DNA of 64,000 nucleotides from Phycisphaerae bacterium (lineage in GTDB: Bacteria; Planctomycetota; Phycisphaerae; Phycisphaerales; UBA1924): positions 1 to 64,000 of the forward strand of contig JAUHYE010000005.1 in NCBI GenBank assembly GCA_030426395.1, given 5' to 3'. Shown piece by piece: positions 54,944 to 62,027 of the stretch. Numbering within the stretch: the first letter of the stretch is position 1; each line of letters begins with the position of its first letter. A program made the position numbers and the translations under genes. The notes beneath the pieces are model-generated. The model saw nothing but the letters and a program-made list of their open reading frames with translations, did not search any database and was not told the origin of the DNA.

Positions 54944-55912
54944 ATGACTTGGCAGTGCTGTCTCTTTGCCAGTGTAGATATATCAAATTCTACGGCATTT
55001 AAGCAGCAGCCTCGATCAAAGGGCAAGGATTGGGTACACCGCTTTCGTAATTTCTTCTCTGATTTTCCGCAAGAGATCAATCGTGCAGAAGACAATTATG
55101 GACGTGAACCAAGATTCCAATCCTGCAATGATGAACCATGGAAACTCTGGAAGTTCATTGGCGACGAAATTCTCGTCTGGGCAAACGTTCCAACAAGGTC
55201 ACATGTGTTTCTGCGGTTGCATTCCCTACTAAAAGCTGTTGATGAATATGAGACCCAGATACGGCTTGGCGCTCCGAGCCTTGGTCTAAAGACCACGGTT
55301 TGGCTCACTAATACGCCCTTGCCCAACACCGTGGTGGAGATTTCGCAAGCAGATCATGATGGCAAGCCAATCAAGGTTCGAGATTTTCTTGGACCAGGCA
55401 TTGATCTCGGCTTTCGACTTACTCGGTTCGCGGACAATCGGTTTGTACCGCTTTCGGCCGGACTCGCATTCGTCCTATGTAGCCAGCCCAGACCAGATCT
55501 CTTCGATGATCTGGCGATTGGATACTTGGGCCGCCAACCACTAAAGGGCGTGATGGACGGCAGGCCGTACCCAGTGTTCTTCATTGACCGCGCGCGTGGC
55601 GTGCAAACCAAAGAAGATGTTGTGCTGGGAAGAAATGTGAAAACCGAGCCTGCATCTGTCAGTGCATTTCTGCGCGAATTTTTTGAGAGGGAATCCGACC
55701 GACATTGCCCCTTCTTTCCAGCCGATACCGAATCGTTCTGGAATCAGATTCCGGATGAACTTACAACTCAGTGGGCTGCACTTCAAGAAGTGCAAAAGGA
55801 AAGCGACATGGCAGAAGAATCAGTCGCAAAGAAGGACGTCTCGGGAACTGAAAACGTAGACATTGAAGTCGTGATAAAGCGGCTAGATACCCAGCCTAAC
55901 AAGCGAGAGTAG
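54944..55912 (+). CDS. Class III nucleotidyl-cyclase-like protein
   Basis: A 322-residue protein with GAGGAAC before ATG 54944. Residues 1-180 have the order of a class III cyclase homology domain: first metal strand CCLFASVDISNSTAFK (Asp12), the beta-hairpin LWKFIGDEILVWANV (Asp74 in GDE), and a transition-state segment DFLGPGIDLGFRLTRFAD, where typical cyclases have a G..VN.AARL pattern (Asn becomes Asp154; Arg158 kept). Both metal Asp residues are intact, so catalysis is plausible. The remaining ~140 residues (PYPVFFIDRARGV ... ESFWNQIPDELTTQWAALQE) are unrecognised and end in a Lys/Glu tail. Pycsar-type cyclases belong to this superfamily, but no canonical effector is adjacent. Low GC; same insert as the ImmA gene. 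Confidence 0.65.
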   Translation: MTWQCCLFASVDISNSTAFKQQPRSKGKDWVHRFRNFFSDFPQEINRAEDNYGREPRFQSCNDEPWKLWKFIGDEILVWANVPTRSHVFLRLHSLLKAVDEYETQIRLGAPSLGLKTTVWLTNTPLPNTVVEISQADHDGKPIKVRDFLGPGIDLGFRLTRFADNRFVPLSAGLAFVLCSQPRPDLFDDLAIGYLGRQPLKGVMDGRPYPVFFIDRARGVQTKEDVVLGRNVKTEPASVSAFLREFFERESDRHCPFFPADTESFWNQIPDELTTQWAALQEVQKESDMAEESVAKKDVSGTENVDIEVVIKRLDTQPNKRE

Positions 55913-55924
55913 GGCGACATGCCC

Positions 55925-56170
55925 TCACGCCACCCCACCCCCCTCAAACACCCTTCCCAGCCCCACACCCCCCACCACGCACGCCGCGGCCAGCCCGAGC
56001 TGGGCCAGCACGCCGTGCGCGAGCATGGGCAGCACGCACAGCGCCAGGCCGGCGACGAGGATGGCCGGGCGCTCGGCCTTCTTGCCATACACGAACATCG
56101 CCATGCCCAGCAGGCCCACGAAGAGGCCGACGGCGATCTGGAGGGGTGACATCGAGCCGAAGAGTGGCAT
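55925..56170 (-). CDS. Small polytopic membrane protein ('amino acid transport protein'-like)
   Basis: An 81-residue protein (75 if ATG 56152 is used) of three hydrophobic helices: MSPLQIAVGLFVGLLGMAM, RPAILVAGLALCVLPML and LAQLGLAAACVVGGVGLGRV, separated by the loop VYGKKAE. This layout occurs in short bacterial proteins often labelled 'amino acid transport protein' without evidence. It ends 12 bp from the cyclase-like gene, which converges on it. The frame is open far upstream only because of the 21-bp array, whose heptapeptide repeats (SPPVRRG) should not be counted as protein. GC content is back to normal here, so the AT-rich insert ends between the two genes. Confidence 0.6.
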   Translation of the reverse strand: MPLFGSMSPLQIAVGLFVGLLGMAMFVYGKKAERPAILVAGLALCVLPMLAHGVLAQLGLAAACVVGGVGLGRVFEGGGVA

Positions 56171-56248
56171 GCCCCAGGTATCGGACCGAAGGCATCGGGC
56201 CTTGATCGCGGGCCCCGCCGCTGCCTTTCCGAACAGGACCGGGGCGTC

Positions 56249-56500
56249 CGGGACCGGTCGGGAGCCTCTGCGGACCTGTGGGAAGCCCTTCCGGACCAGT
56301 GGGGAGCCTCTCCGGACCGGTGGGGAGCCCCTCCGGACCAGTGGGGAGCCTCTCCGGACCAGTGGGGAGAGGCTCCGGACCAGTGGTGAGACTCTCCGGA
56401 CCGGTGGGGAGAGGCTCCGGACCGGTGGTGAGCCTCTCCGGACTGGTGGTGAGAGGCTCCCCACTGGAGGAAAATCGTTCCCGAGCGAAGAAAGACCGTA
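56249..56500. repeat. 21-bp-period tandem array B (CCGGACCAGTGGGGAGCCTCT units)
   Basis: Twelve 21-bp units begin at 56249, 56270, 56291, 56312, 56333, 56354, 56375, 56396, 56417, 56438, 56459 and 56480; the middle eight differ at only a few bases. Every unit opens at TCCGGACC. The last 7 bases occur as AGCCTCT or as its reverse complement AGAGGCT, so neighbouring units can form hairpins (for example AGCCTCTCC...GGAGAGGCT, 9 bp). Same period as array A but unrelated sequence. No spacers between units, so it is not CRISPR. Confidence 0.9.
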
Positions 56501-56750
56501 CCCGAGGGCTTCGGGGTTGTTCTCTGTTTGGATCGATCTGGCGGGTGTTCGGGTTGCGGGCCAGTTCCCACGCCCATCAAACGACCAGGGCCGCTCCCCC
56601 CATCTCGACAAAAGGAAGCGGCCCCGCCGTTCGGAAAAATATTTGGGCGCTCATGACAACCAGAACACGCCCGTGCCCCCGATATCGGGCGTGGGACAGG
56701 GCGGGGTTGAGTGGGTGGACGGTTACCGGAGGGTGGGCGGCCTCCCATCC

Positions 56751-56905
56751 CCTCCCCCGCTCCCAGCGGGGGAGGTGGCCCCGGTCTTCCGGGGTCGGAG
56801 GGGGTCTTAGACCATTCAGAGGTGTTGATCGTGCGCACGCGAACACGCGAAGACCCCCTCCGCCTCGGCGGACCTCGGCACCTCCCCCGCTGGGAGCGGG
56901 GGAGG
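56751..56905. repeat. Large imperfect palindromic element (REP/MITE-like)
   Basis: The left arm (56751-56808) opens with CCTCCCCCGCTCCCAGCGGG and ends CGGAGGGGGTCTT. The right arm (56850-56905) is its near reverse complement, ending GCTGGGAGCGGGGGAGG. About 27 bases at the outer end match exactly, then the middle diverges, then CGGAGGGGGTCTT matches again. The centre is a 41-base spacer. Each arm also forms its own hairpin (CCCCCGCT/AGCGGGGG). Such elements are usually dispersed; only this copy is visible here. It lies just after the end of the TPR/YggX gene on its strand. Confidence 0.75.
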
Positions 56906-56934
56906 GGGTTGGGTTGTGTCGCGCTTGGGCGTGC

Positions 56935-57555
56935 TTACCGGCTCCTGGCCAGCACCGCCTCGTCGACGCCCAGGTACTCGTGCATGTGCTGGTCGTAGGT
57001 CTCGGCGTCCTGGTCCTGGCTGAGATCAAGCCGCAGCTCGTTGATGACCTTCGTCCCCTGACCAATCCAGGCGTTCCAGGTCTCCTGGCTGATGTTCTCG
57101 TAGATCCACTGGCCAATGGGGCCCTTGAAGGGCGGGCGGGGGAGCTGGTGGCCGCGCTTGCCGGTGCGTTGGCAGATGAAGTCGCCCTCTTCGAGCTCGG
57201 CGGCGGTGGGCTTCTTGGTCTGGACTTCGGGGACGGGGGCGCCCAGGTCCTCGAGCATGGCCTTCATGGTGGTGGCGGGCATGCGGTCGCCGCGCTCGCT
57301 CGCGCTCTTGTAGCCCGTCGTGAGCAATTCGATGGCCTCTTCCTTGAGGTCGGCGGCGACGAGCTGCTCGCCGGCGAGCTGGTAGGCCTTGCTCATGGCG
57401 GGGTTGAGCTCGATGCACCGCATGTAGCTGGCGGCGGCCTCGCTGGGGCGATCGGCCTGGGCGTAAGCGTTGGCCAGCGAGAAGTGGGCCATGTCGTTGT
57501 CGGGGTCCTCCCGGCACATGTTCTCGAACTGGGCGATGCGGGTTTCCAGATCCAT
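56935..57555 (-). CDS. TPR protein fused to YggX-type Fe(II)-trafficking domain
   Basis: A 206-residue soluble protein. ATG 57555 has GAGGAG upstream. Residues 1-105 are three TPR-like helix pairs (MDLETRIAQFENMCREDPDN, MAHFSLANAYAQADRPSEAA, AMSKAYQLAGEQLVAADLKE). Residues ~125-200 match YggX, the small iron-trafficking and oxidative-protection protein: FICQRTGKRGHQL, then GPIGQWIYENISQETWNAWI, GQGTKVINELRLDLSQDQDA, YDQHMHEYLGVDE. In E. coli YggX this is [20 protein letters not shown]...INE. YggX is normally about 90 residues and free-standing; here it follows a TPR domain. Function in iron or Fe-S homeostasis is inferred. Confidence 0.82.
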   Translation of the reverse strand: MDLETRIAQFENMCREDPDNDMAHFSLANAYAQADRPSEAAASYMRCIELNPAMSKAYQLAGEQLVAADLKEEAIELLTTGYKSASERGDRMPATTMKAMLEDLGAPVPEVQTKKPTAAELEEGDFICQRTGKRGHQLPRPPFKGPIGQWIYENISQETWNAWIGQGTKVINELRLDLSQDQDAETYDQHMHEYLGVDEAVLARSR

Positions 57556-57726
57556 CGTGGCTCCTCGGGGCGTCGGAGTGGCTTTCAAGCGGGCTTGGTG
57601 CATCGTATGGGGAGGCGGCAGGGCGAGTCCGTCTCCGGCTACTTCCCCTTCCATCCCTTCAATCTACAGCCCCTCCCACCCCTCCCTCGCCGCAGGAGGG
57701 CTCCGCCCGACAAGGCGAATCTACAG

Positions 57727-57768
57727 CAGCGGCGGCCGAGCCTCCCTTAAGGTCCCCGGCCGCCGCTG
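57727..57768. terminator. 12-bp hairpin after the BON-domain gene
   Basis: CAGCGGCGGCCG (57727-57738) pairs with CGGCCGCCGCTG (57757-57768). It lies 33 bp beyond the stop of the minus-strand BON gene, but no T-tract follows on that strand, so it is an uncertain terminator. Confidence 0.4.
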
Positions 57769-57800
57769 GTTATTGGTGTGACGATGTCGCCGAAGCGGGA

Positions 57801-58916
57801 TCAGCGCCGGGCGCTGGCGGTGCTGCCGGCGGTGGTGGTCGTGGGCGTAGTCGTGTCGCCCGCCGAGCGCTTGTTCTCGACGTTGGTGCCGCTCTTGCCG
57901 GCCTGGCGGATGCTGCTGGCCGGCTGGGTGTCGCGGTCGCTCCACATATCGCGACCAGCGCCGTAGCCGTTGTCCGAGTCGGACGAGTTGGTGGAGCGCG
58001 AGCGGTCGCGGTCAACGTTCAGGCGGTTCTCGACGTCCTGCACGCCGTTGACGCTGGCGGCGATCCACTCGAACTCGTGCTTCTCGCCGCGATCGTGGAC
58101 GGTGCCGGTGAGCGTGACAACGTTGTCCTTGACGTCGATCTCGACCTCCGAGCAATCGCAGCCGCGGTCGACGAGCGTGTCGCAGACGATCTCCTTGAGG
58201 CGGTCGTCGCTGCGGGTGTAGTTCTTGGGGGCCTTGCCCTGGCGTTGCTGGCCGCCACCGATCGAGCCACTGCCCCAGCCCTGGTTCTGCTGGCCGTACG
58301 AGTGCTGGCCATACGACTGGGAGCCATACGTGGGCTGGTTGTACTGCTGGCCATAGCCCTGCTGGCTAGAACCCTGGTGGCCATAGCTATGCTGGCCGTA
58401 GTTCTGCTGGCCGTAACCGGATTGGCCGCTCTGGTAGCGCTGGCCTTCGTAGCCCTCGTAACTGGGGTTGCCCTGCGAGCCGGAGTGCTGGGCGCCGTAG
58501 CCCTGCTGCGGGTTCTGGCCGTACGGCTGATGGCCCTGGTTGCCCTGGTATTGCGTGCCGTACTGGCTCCCACCCTGGTGGCCCCAGGCCGGGCCCTGCT
58601 CGGAGCCGCCGTACTGGCGGTTCTGGTTTTGCCCGTAGCCCTGCTGGTATTGCTGGCCCTGTTGCCCTTGCTGGCCGTACTGGCCCTGGTTGTAGCCCCA
58701 GTCGTTGCCGCCGCGGTTGGCCTCGTACGCACCCTGAGCGCCGTACGGCTGCGAGCGCTGGCCCTGCTGGTATCCCCAGTCGCCGTTGGAAGCGCGCCCG
58801 CCGGGGCGCTCGTAGCTCCAATCGCCCTGGGGCTGGTTCTGCTCCTGCTGCGTGTCGTAGCGGCGGCCGCTGTTGCGGGTGCGGTCGTAATCACGGTCAT
58901 CGTTGTACCGGTTCAT
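57801..58916 (-). CDS. BON-domain protein with long Tyr/Gln/Gly-rich prion-like N-terminus
   Basis: A 371-residue protein. ATG 58916 with AGAGGA upstream. Residues ~10-235 consist of Gly, Gln, Tyr, Ser and Asn with repeated SYGQQ, GYGQQ and YGQHS units (QQGYGQQYNQPTYGSQSYGQ, NDWGYNQGQYGQQGQQGQQY), a composition like prion-like domains of RNA-binding proteins. Residues ~245-310 form a BON domain: DDRLKEIVCDTLVDRGCDCS, EVEIDVKDNVVTLTGTVHDR, FEWIAASVNGVQDVENRLNV. BON domains bind phospholipid surfaces in envelope proteins (OsmY). No signal peptide is visible, so cytoplasmic or membrane-facing is open. Tail Ser/Thr-rich. Function unknown. Confidence 0.75.
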   Translation of the reverse strand: MNRYNDDRDYDRTRNSGRRYDTQQEQNQPQGDWSYERPGGRASNGDWGYQQGQRSQPYGAQGAYEANRGGNDWGYNQGQYGQQGQQGQQYQQGYGQNQNRQYGGSEQGPAWGHQGGSQYGTQYQGNQGHQPYGQNPQQGYGAQHSGSQGNPSYEGYEGQRYQSGQSGYGQQNYGQHSYGHQGSSQQGYGQQYNQPTYGSQSYGQHSYGQQNQGWGSGSIGGGQQRQGKAPKNYTRSDDRLKEIVCDTLVDRGCDCSEVEIDVKDNVVTLTGTVHDRGEKHEFEWIAASVNGVQDVENRLNVDRDRSRSTNSSDSDNGYGAGRDMWSDRDTQPASSIRQAGKSGTNVENKRSAGDTTTPTTTTAGSTASARR

Positions 58917-59081
58917 GGTGCGTCCTCTTCTCGGCGGGCGGGGGCAACTCGCAGAGCCGGGCGACACGCCCGACGCTCGGTTGCGGCTCGGCCGGCCGCC
59001 GTGCATAAGAAATGATGCTCCTGGAACCGGTACTGGCGATGAACGGCCGGTAAATCGGGACTCATTCTGCCCAAGTTCACG

Positions 59082-59119
59082 TTTGCGTACTCGTTGATCC
59101 TGAGCGAGAACAACGCAAA
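59082..59119. repeat. Inverted repeat in the divergent BON/DUF1028 promoter region
   Basis: TTTGCGT (59082-59088) and ACGCAAA (59113-59119), with inner CTCG/CGAG pairs, form an imperfect stem between the divergent BON and DUF1028 genes. It could be a regulator site. A possible -10 (TATGCT) follows on the plus strand near 59149-59154, but no clear -35. Confidence 0.35.
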
Positions 59120-59193
59120 TTCGGCTTTCGGATTCGGGCGATTCGTGGTATGCTGGGTGGAACCGACCACGCGCCCATCGAAGGAGTTCCCCC

Positions 59194-61515
59194 ATGCCCG
59201 CACGAACCACGCTCGCCGCACTCTCCACCGCCACGATGCTCACCGCCGCGGGGACGGCGCACGCGACGTGGTCGATCCTGCTGGTGGACACCCGCACGGG
59301 CGAGATCGCCCTGGGCAGTGCGACGTGCCTGACGAGCTTCGACCTGCGGGCCAACACGCCGGTGATCATCACGGGTGTCGGCGCGGCGACGGCCCAGAGC
59401 TTCGTGGATTCGTCGGGGCGCAATCGCGTGCGCATCCGCGACGGGCTGGCGCGCGGATTGACGCCGGCGGAGATCCTGGCCGACCTTTCGACCTTTGACA
59501 CCGGGCACCAGACGCGGCAGTACGGCATCGTTGACACCACGGGATTGGCCGCCACGTTCAGTGGCACGAGCGCTTCGGAGTGGAAGGGCGGCCTCACGGG
59601 CGAGTTTGATGGCATCGTGTACGCCGTGCAAGGTAACATCTTGACCGGGCCTGCGGTGGTCGACGACGCGGTGGCGGCGATCATCGCGACGCCCGGCGAC
59701 CTGGCGGCCAAGCTCATGGCGGGGATGGAAGCGGCCCAGGCCGTCGGCGGCGACGGACGGTGCTCGTGCACGCCATTGCCCGTGCCCTGCGGCATGCCGC
59801 CCGCCGGCTTCCTCAAGAGCGCCGACATCGGCTACATGATGATCGCGCGCACGGGCGACACCGACGCGTGCAACGGCATCTACCAGCTCATCACCACCGT
59901 GCGCGACGTGACGGTGGGCGACGTCAACGGCGACGGCCTGCCCGACGCGCTCACGGCCGAGTCGGGCGGGAGCGCGCTGCGCATCCGCGATAACATATCC
60001 GGCGATGCCCTCGGCACCATGCCCGTGCTGGCCGATCCGCGCAGCGTGCCGACGCTCGGCCGCGTCGAGCGTGTGATCGTGGCCGACGCGACGGGGGATG
60101 GCGTTGCGGACCTTGTCGCCTACGACTCGCTGGCCGAGGCGGTCGCGGTGAGCGTGGGTGATGGCACCGGAGAGTTCAACGACCCCGTTGGCACCGACAT
60201 CGCCATCACACCCGGCGCGCTGCTGGCGATCGACCTCGACGGCGACGGCGGGGCGACGGACCTGTTCCTGGGGGCCGGCTCGGGCGGGCAGGCAGCGCTG
60301 CTGCGTAGCGACGGCACGGGCGGGTTCACCGTCGAGCCGCTGATGTTCGCGGGCGATCCGAGGCAGTGGGCCGTGGGCGACCTCAACGGCGATGGGCTCG
60401 ACGACGTGGGATACGTCACCAGCGGCGGGCTCGTCGCGGTGCTGCTGAACGACGGCGCGGGCGGCATCGCGCTGGGGCCCATCGGCGCGGGCGGCATCGA
60501 TGGCACGGCGCTCCAGGCCGCCGACGTGGACGGCGACGGTCGCGACGAGCTCATCGGCGTGAATCGGTCGAGCCGCGAGTTGGTGGTGCTGAGCCTGGAT
60601 GGCGGCTCGTTCTCGCAGATCAGTACATTGCTGCCACGAACGCCGAATTGGGCGGCCGTGGGCAGCGTGACGAGCGTCGACGCGGCGGAGATCGTGGTCA
60701 GTGTGAGCGATCCGGCCGCCGACCTGCTCACGTACCGCGTCGAGGCCGGCGCGCTCGAACTGGTCGACACGACGGGCACCGGGCTGATCTCTCGCAACTA
60801 CACGCTGGCCGACCTGACCGGCGACGGCTTCGACGAACTCGTCGGCACGACGGGAAGCAACTTGAGCGTCATCGGCAACCAGGGAGGCACCTTCGCCCCA
60901 GGCCCAGGCTGCGGCGCGGGTGATTACTTCATGAACTTCAATGTCGCGTTCCAGAGCCGCGGTGACCGCGATCCGGTGTTCCAACTCCGCGACGCGTTCG
61001 ACGCGTGGCGGAGCGATCTTGTCGGGCTCACCGACGCGGTCGCGAGCTCGGCCACGCTCGAAAGCGGCGCCATCGCGCCCGGCGAGAGCACGACGCTGCG
61101 CATCGAGCTGCGCGACTGGCAGGGCGAGGCGGCGAGCCGCAGCCTGGTCGTGCCGCAGGTCATCATCGGCGGGCCGCCCACGATCAGCCTGAGCACGCCC
61201 GTGTCGCTCGGCGACGGCGTGTGGGAGGTCGACCTGATGGCCACCGCCGGCAGCGATGCGGGGACGGCCGAGGTCACCATCATTATCGACGACGCCGGCG
61301 AGCGGCCGCTGACGCTGATGCCCCCGCCCACGCTGGAGGTCGGCGCCGCCTGCTACGCCGACCTCGACGGCGACGGCGAGCTGACGATCTTCGACTTCCT
61401 GGTGTTCCAGAACGCCTTCGACGCGGGCGACCCGATCGCGGATTGCGATGGGTCGGGGGTGCTGGATATCTTTGATTTTCTGTGTTTTCAGAATGCGTTT
61501 GGGGCGGGGTGTTGA
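59194..61515 (+). CDS. Exported DUF1028 protein with FG-GAP/VCBS repeats and GC-type dockerin end
   Basis: A 773-residue exported protein. GAAGGAG before ATG 59194. Signal peptide MPARTTLAALSTATMLTAAG, then cleavage near AHA|TWSILL. Residues ~25-230 are a DUF1028 domain (TWSILLVDTRTGEIALGSAT, GVGAATAQSFVD, IRDGLARGLTPAEILADL, FDGIVYAVQGNILTGPAVVD), a proposed Ntn-hydrolase fold; cleavage would expose Thr as its N-terminal residue. Residues 240-540 hold FG-GAP/VCBS-type Ca-binding repeats (TVGDVNGDGLPDAL, AVGDLNGDGLDDVGYV, QAADVDGDGRDELIG). The end is a GC-type dockerin pair (CYADLDGDGELTIFDFLVFQ, DCDGSGVLDIFDFLCFQNAF, final GAGC) that should anchor it to the surface or a scaffold. Confidence 0.85.
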   Translation: MPARTTLAALSTATMLTAAGTAHATWSILLVDTRTGEIALGSATCLTSFDLRANTPVIITGVGAATAQSFVDSSGRNRVRIRDGLARGLTPAEILADLSTFDTGHQTRQYGIVDTTGLAATFSGTSASEWKGGLTGEFDGIVYAVQGNILTGPAVVDDAVAAIIATPGDLAAKLMAGMEAAQAVGGDGRCSCTPLPVPCGMPPAGFLKSADIGYMMIARTGDTDACNGIYQLITTVRDVTVGDVNGDGLPDALTAESGGSALRIRDNISGDALGTMPVLADPRSVPTLGRVERVIVADATGDGVADLVAYDSLAEAVAVSVGDGTGEFNDPVGTDIAITPGALLAIDLDGDGGATDLFLGAGSGGQAALLRSDGTGGFTVEPLMFAGDPRQWAVGDLNGDGLDDVGYVTSGGLVAVLLNDGAGGIALGPIGAGGIDGTALQAADVDGDGRDELIGVNRSSRELVVLSLDGGSFSQISTLLPRTPNWAAVGSVTSVDAAEIVVSVSDPAADLLTYRVEAGALELVDTTGTGLISRNYTLADLTGDGFDELVGTTGSNLSVIGNQGGTFAPGPGCGAGDYFMNFNVAFQSRGDRDPVFQLRDAFDAWRSDLVGLTDAVASSATLESGAIAPGESTTLRIELRDWQGEAASRSLVVPQVIIGGPPTISLSTPVSLGDGVWEVDLMATAGSDAGTAEVTIIIDDAGERPLTLMPPPTLEVGAACYADLDGDGELTIFDFLVFQNAFDAGDPIADCDGSGVLDIFDFLCFQNAFGAGC

Positions 61516-61535
61516 GAGCGACTTGATTCAAGCGG

Positions 61536-62027
61536 TCAGTCATACTCCGGAAACGGCTCATCCAAACGCGACGGAACATCCGGCAAGGAGATGCTGATGT
61601 TTCCAAACGCTGAATCGCCCCCATGTACTTGCTTCAGAAAGCCACCAAAACGTGGATCCTCGCCGGTGATGTTGATGTGATCACCGTTGGATGACACGAA
61701 GTGAATGTGCCGCGGGGCCAGACCAACGAATGGGTAGTCGCAGGCATGCAACATCGTCCGCTCGCTTTTGTTGGGAGCCAGTCGAGCGGCTTCTATGGGT
61801 TGCTTCCAATCTATCCCGATATCGGCCAACGATTCTTTGAGTGATGCCGGAAATCGTTCATCGAACGACAATGCCAAGTTTCGACACTCGGCACAGTCGC
61901 AGCCGCCAAAGCCTGTCGGCACAGCCTGCTTGTGCTTTGCAGCAATGCGAACAGAAAGTGCTCGGGTCGCGTCAATATCGACAGTGATATCCGCTTTGCC
62001 GAGCCACTTCACTCGTGTGAAGCTCAC
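61536..62027 (-). CDS. Hypothetical protein coupled to thiolase, with CxCxxC motif
   Basis: A 163-residue protein not recognised. GTG 62027 overlaps the thiolase stop as GTGA with GGTGGAGG upstream. Features: VSFTRVKWLGKADITVDIDA, ALSVRIAAKHKQAV, FGGCDCAECRNLALSFDERF (C-x-C-x2-C, possible metal site), WKQPIEAARLAPNKSER and two His-containing strands (LAPRHIHFVSSNGDHINITG). Base composition is a little lower in GC than neighbours. A soluble cytoplasmic protein of unknown role. Coupling to acetyl-CoA acetyltransferase hints at a metabolic link, but nothing in the sequence proves it. Confidence 0.6.
   Translation of the reverse strand: MSFTRVKWLGKADITVDIDATRALSVRIAAKHKQAVPTGFGGCDCAECRNLALSFDERFPASLKESLADIGIDWKQPIEAARLAPNKSERTMLHACDYPFVGLAPRHIHFVSSNGDHINITGEDPRFGGFLKQVHGGDSAFGNISISLPDVPSRLDEPFPEYD

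Larger units (their letters stand above)
56171..56934. other. Repeat-rich intergenic region
   Basis: 764 bp with no convincing gene. Contents: a 21-bp tandem array (56249-56500), an AT-containing spacer near 56630-56660, and a large palindromic element (56751-56905). Both repeats are listed separately. Overlapping open frames reflect the 21-base period. Confidence 0.6.

Noticed and set aside
56249-56500. CRISPR array or heptapeptide-repeat protein
   Set aside because: No spacers. Frames on both strands stay open only because the unit is seven codons; no start or domain supports translation.
58077-59015. Hydrophobic Leu/Ala-rich plus-strand frame that looks like a membrane protein
   Set aside because: Antisense of the Tyr/Gln/Gly-rich BON gene; Gln and Tyr codons read backwards give Leu, Ala and Val.
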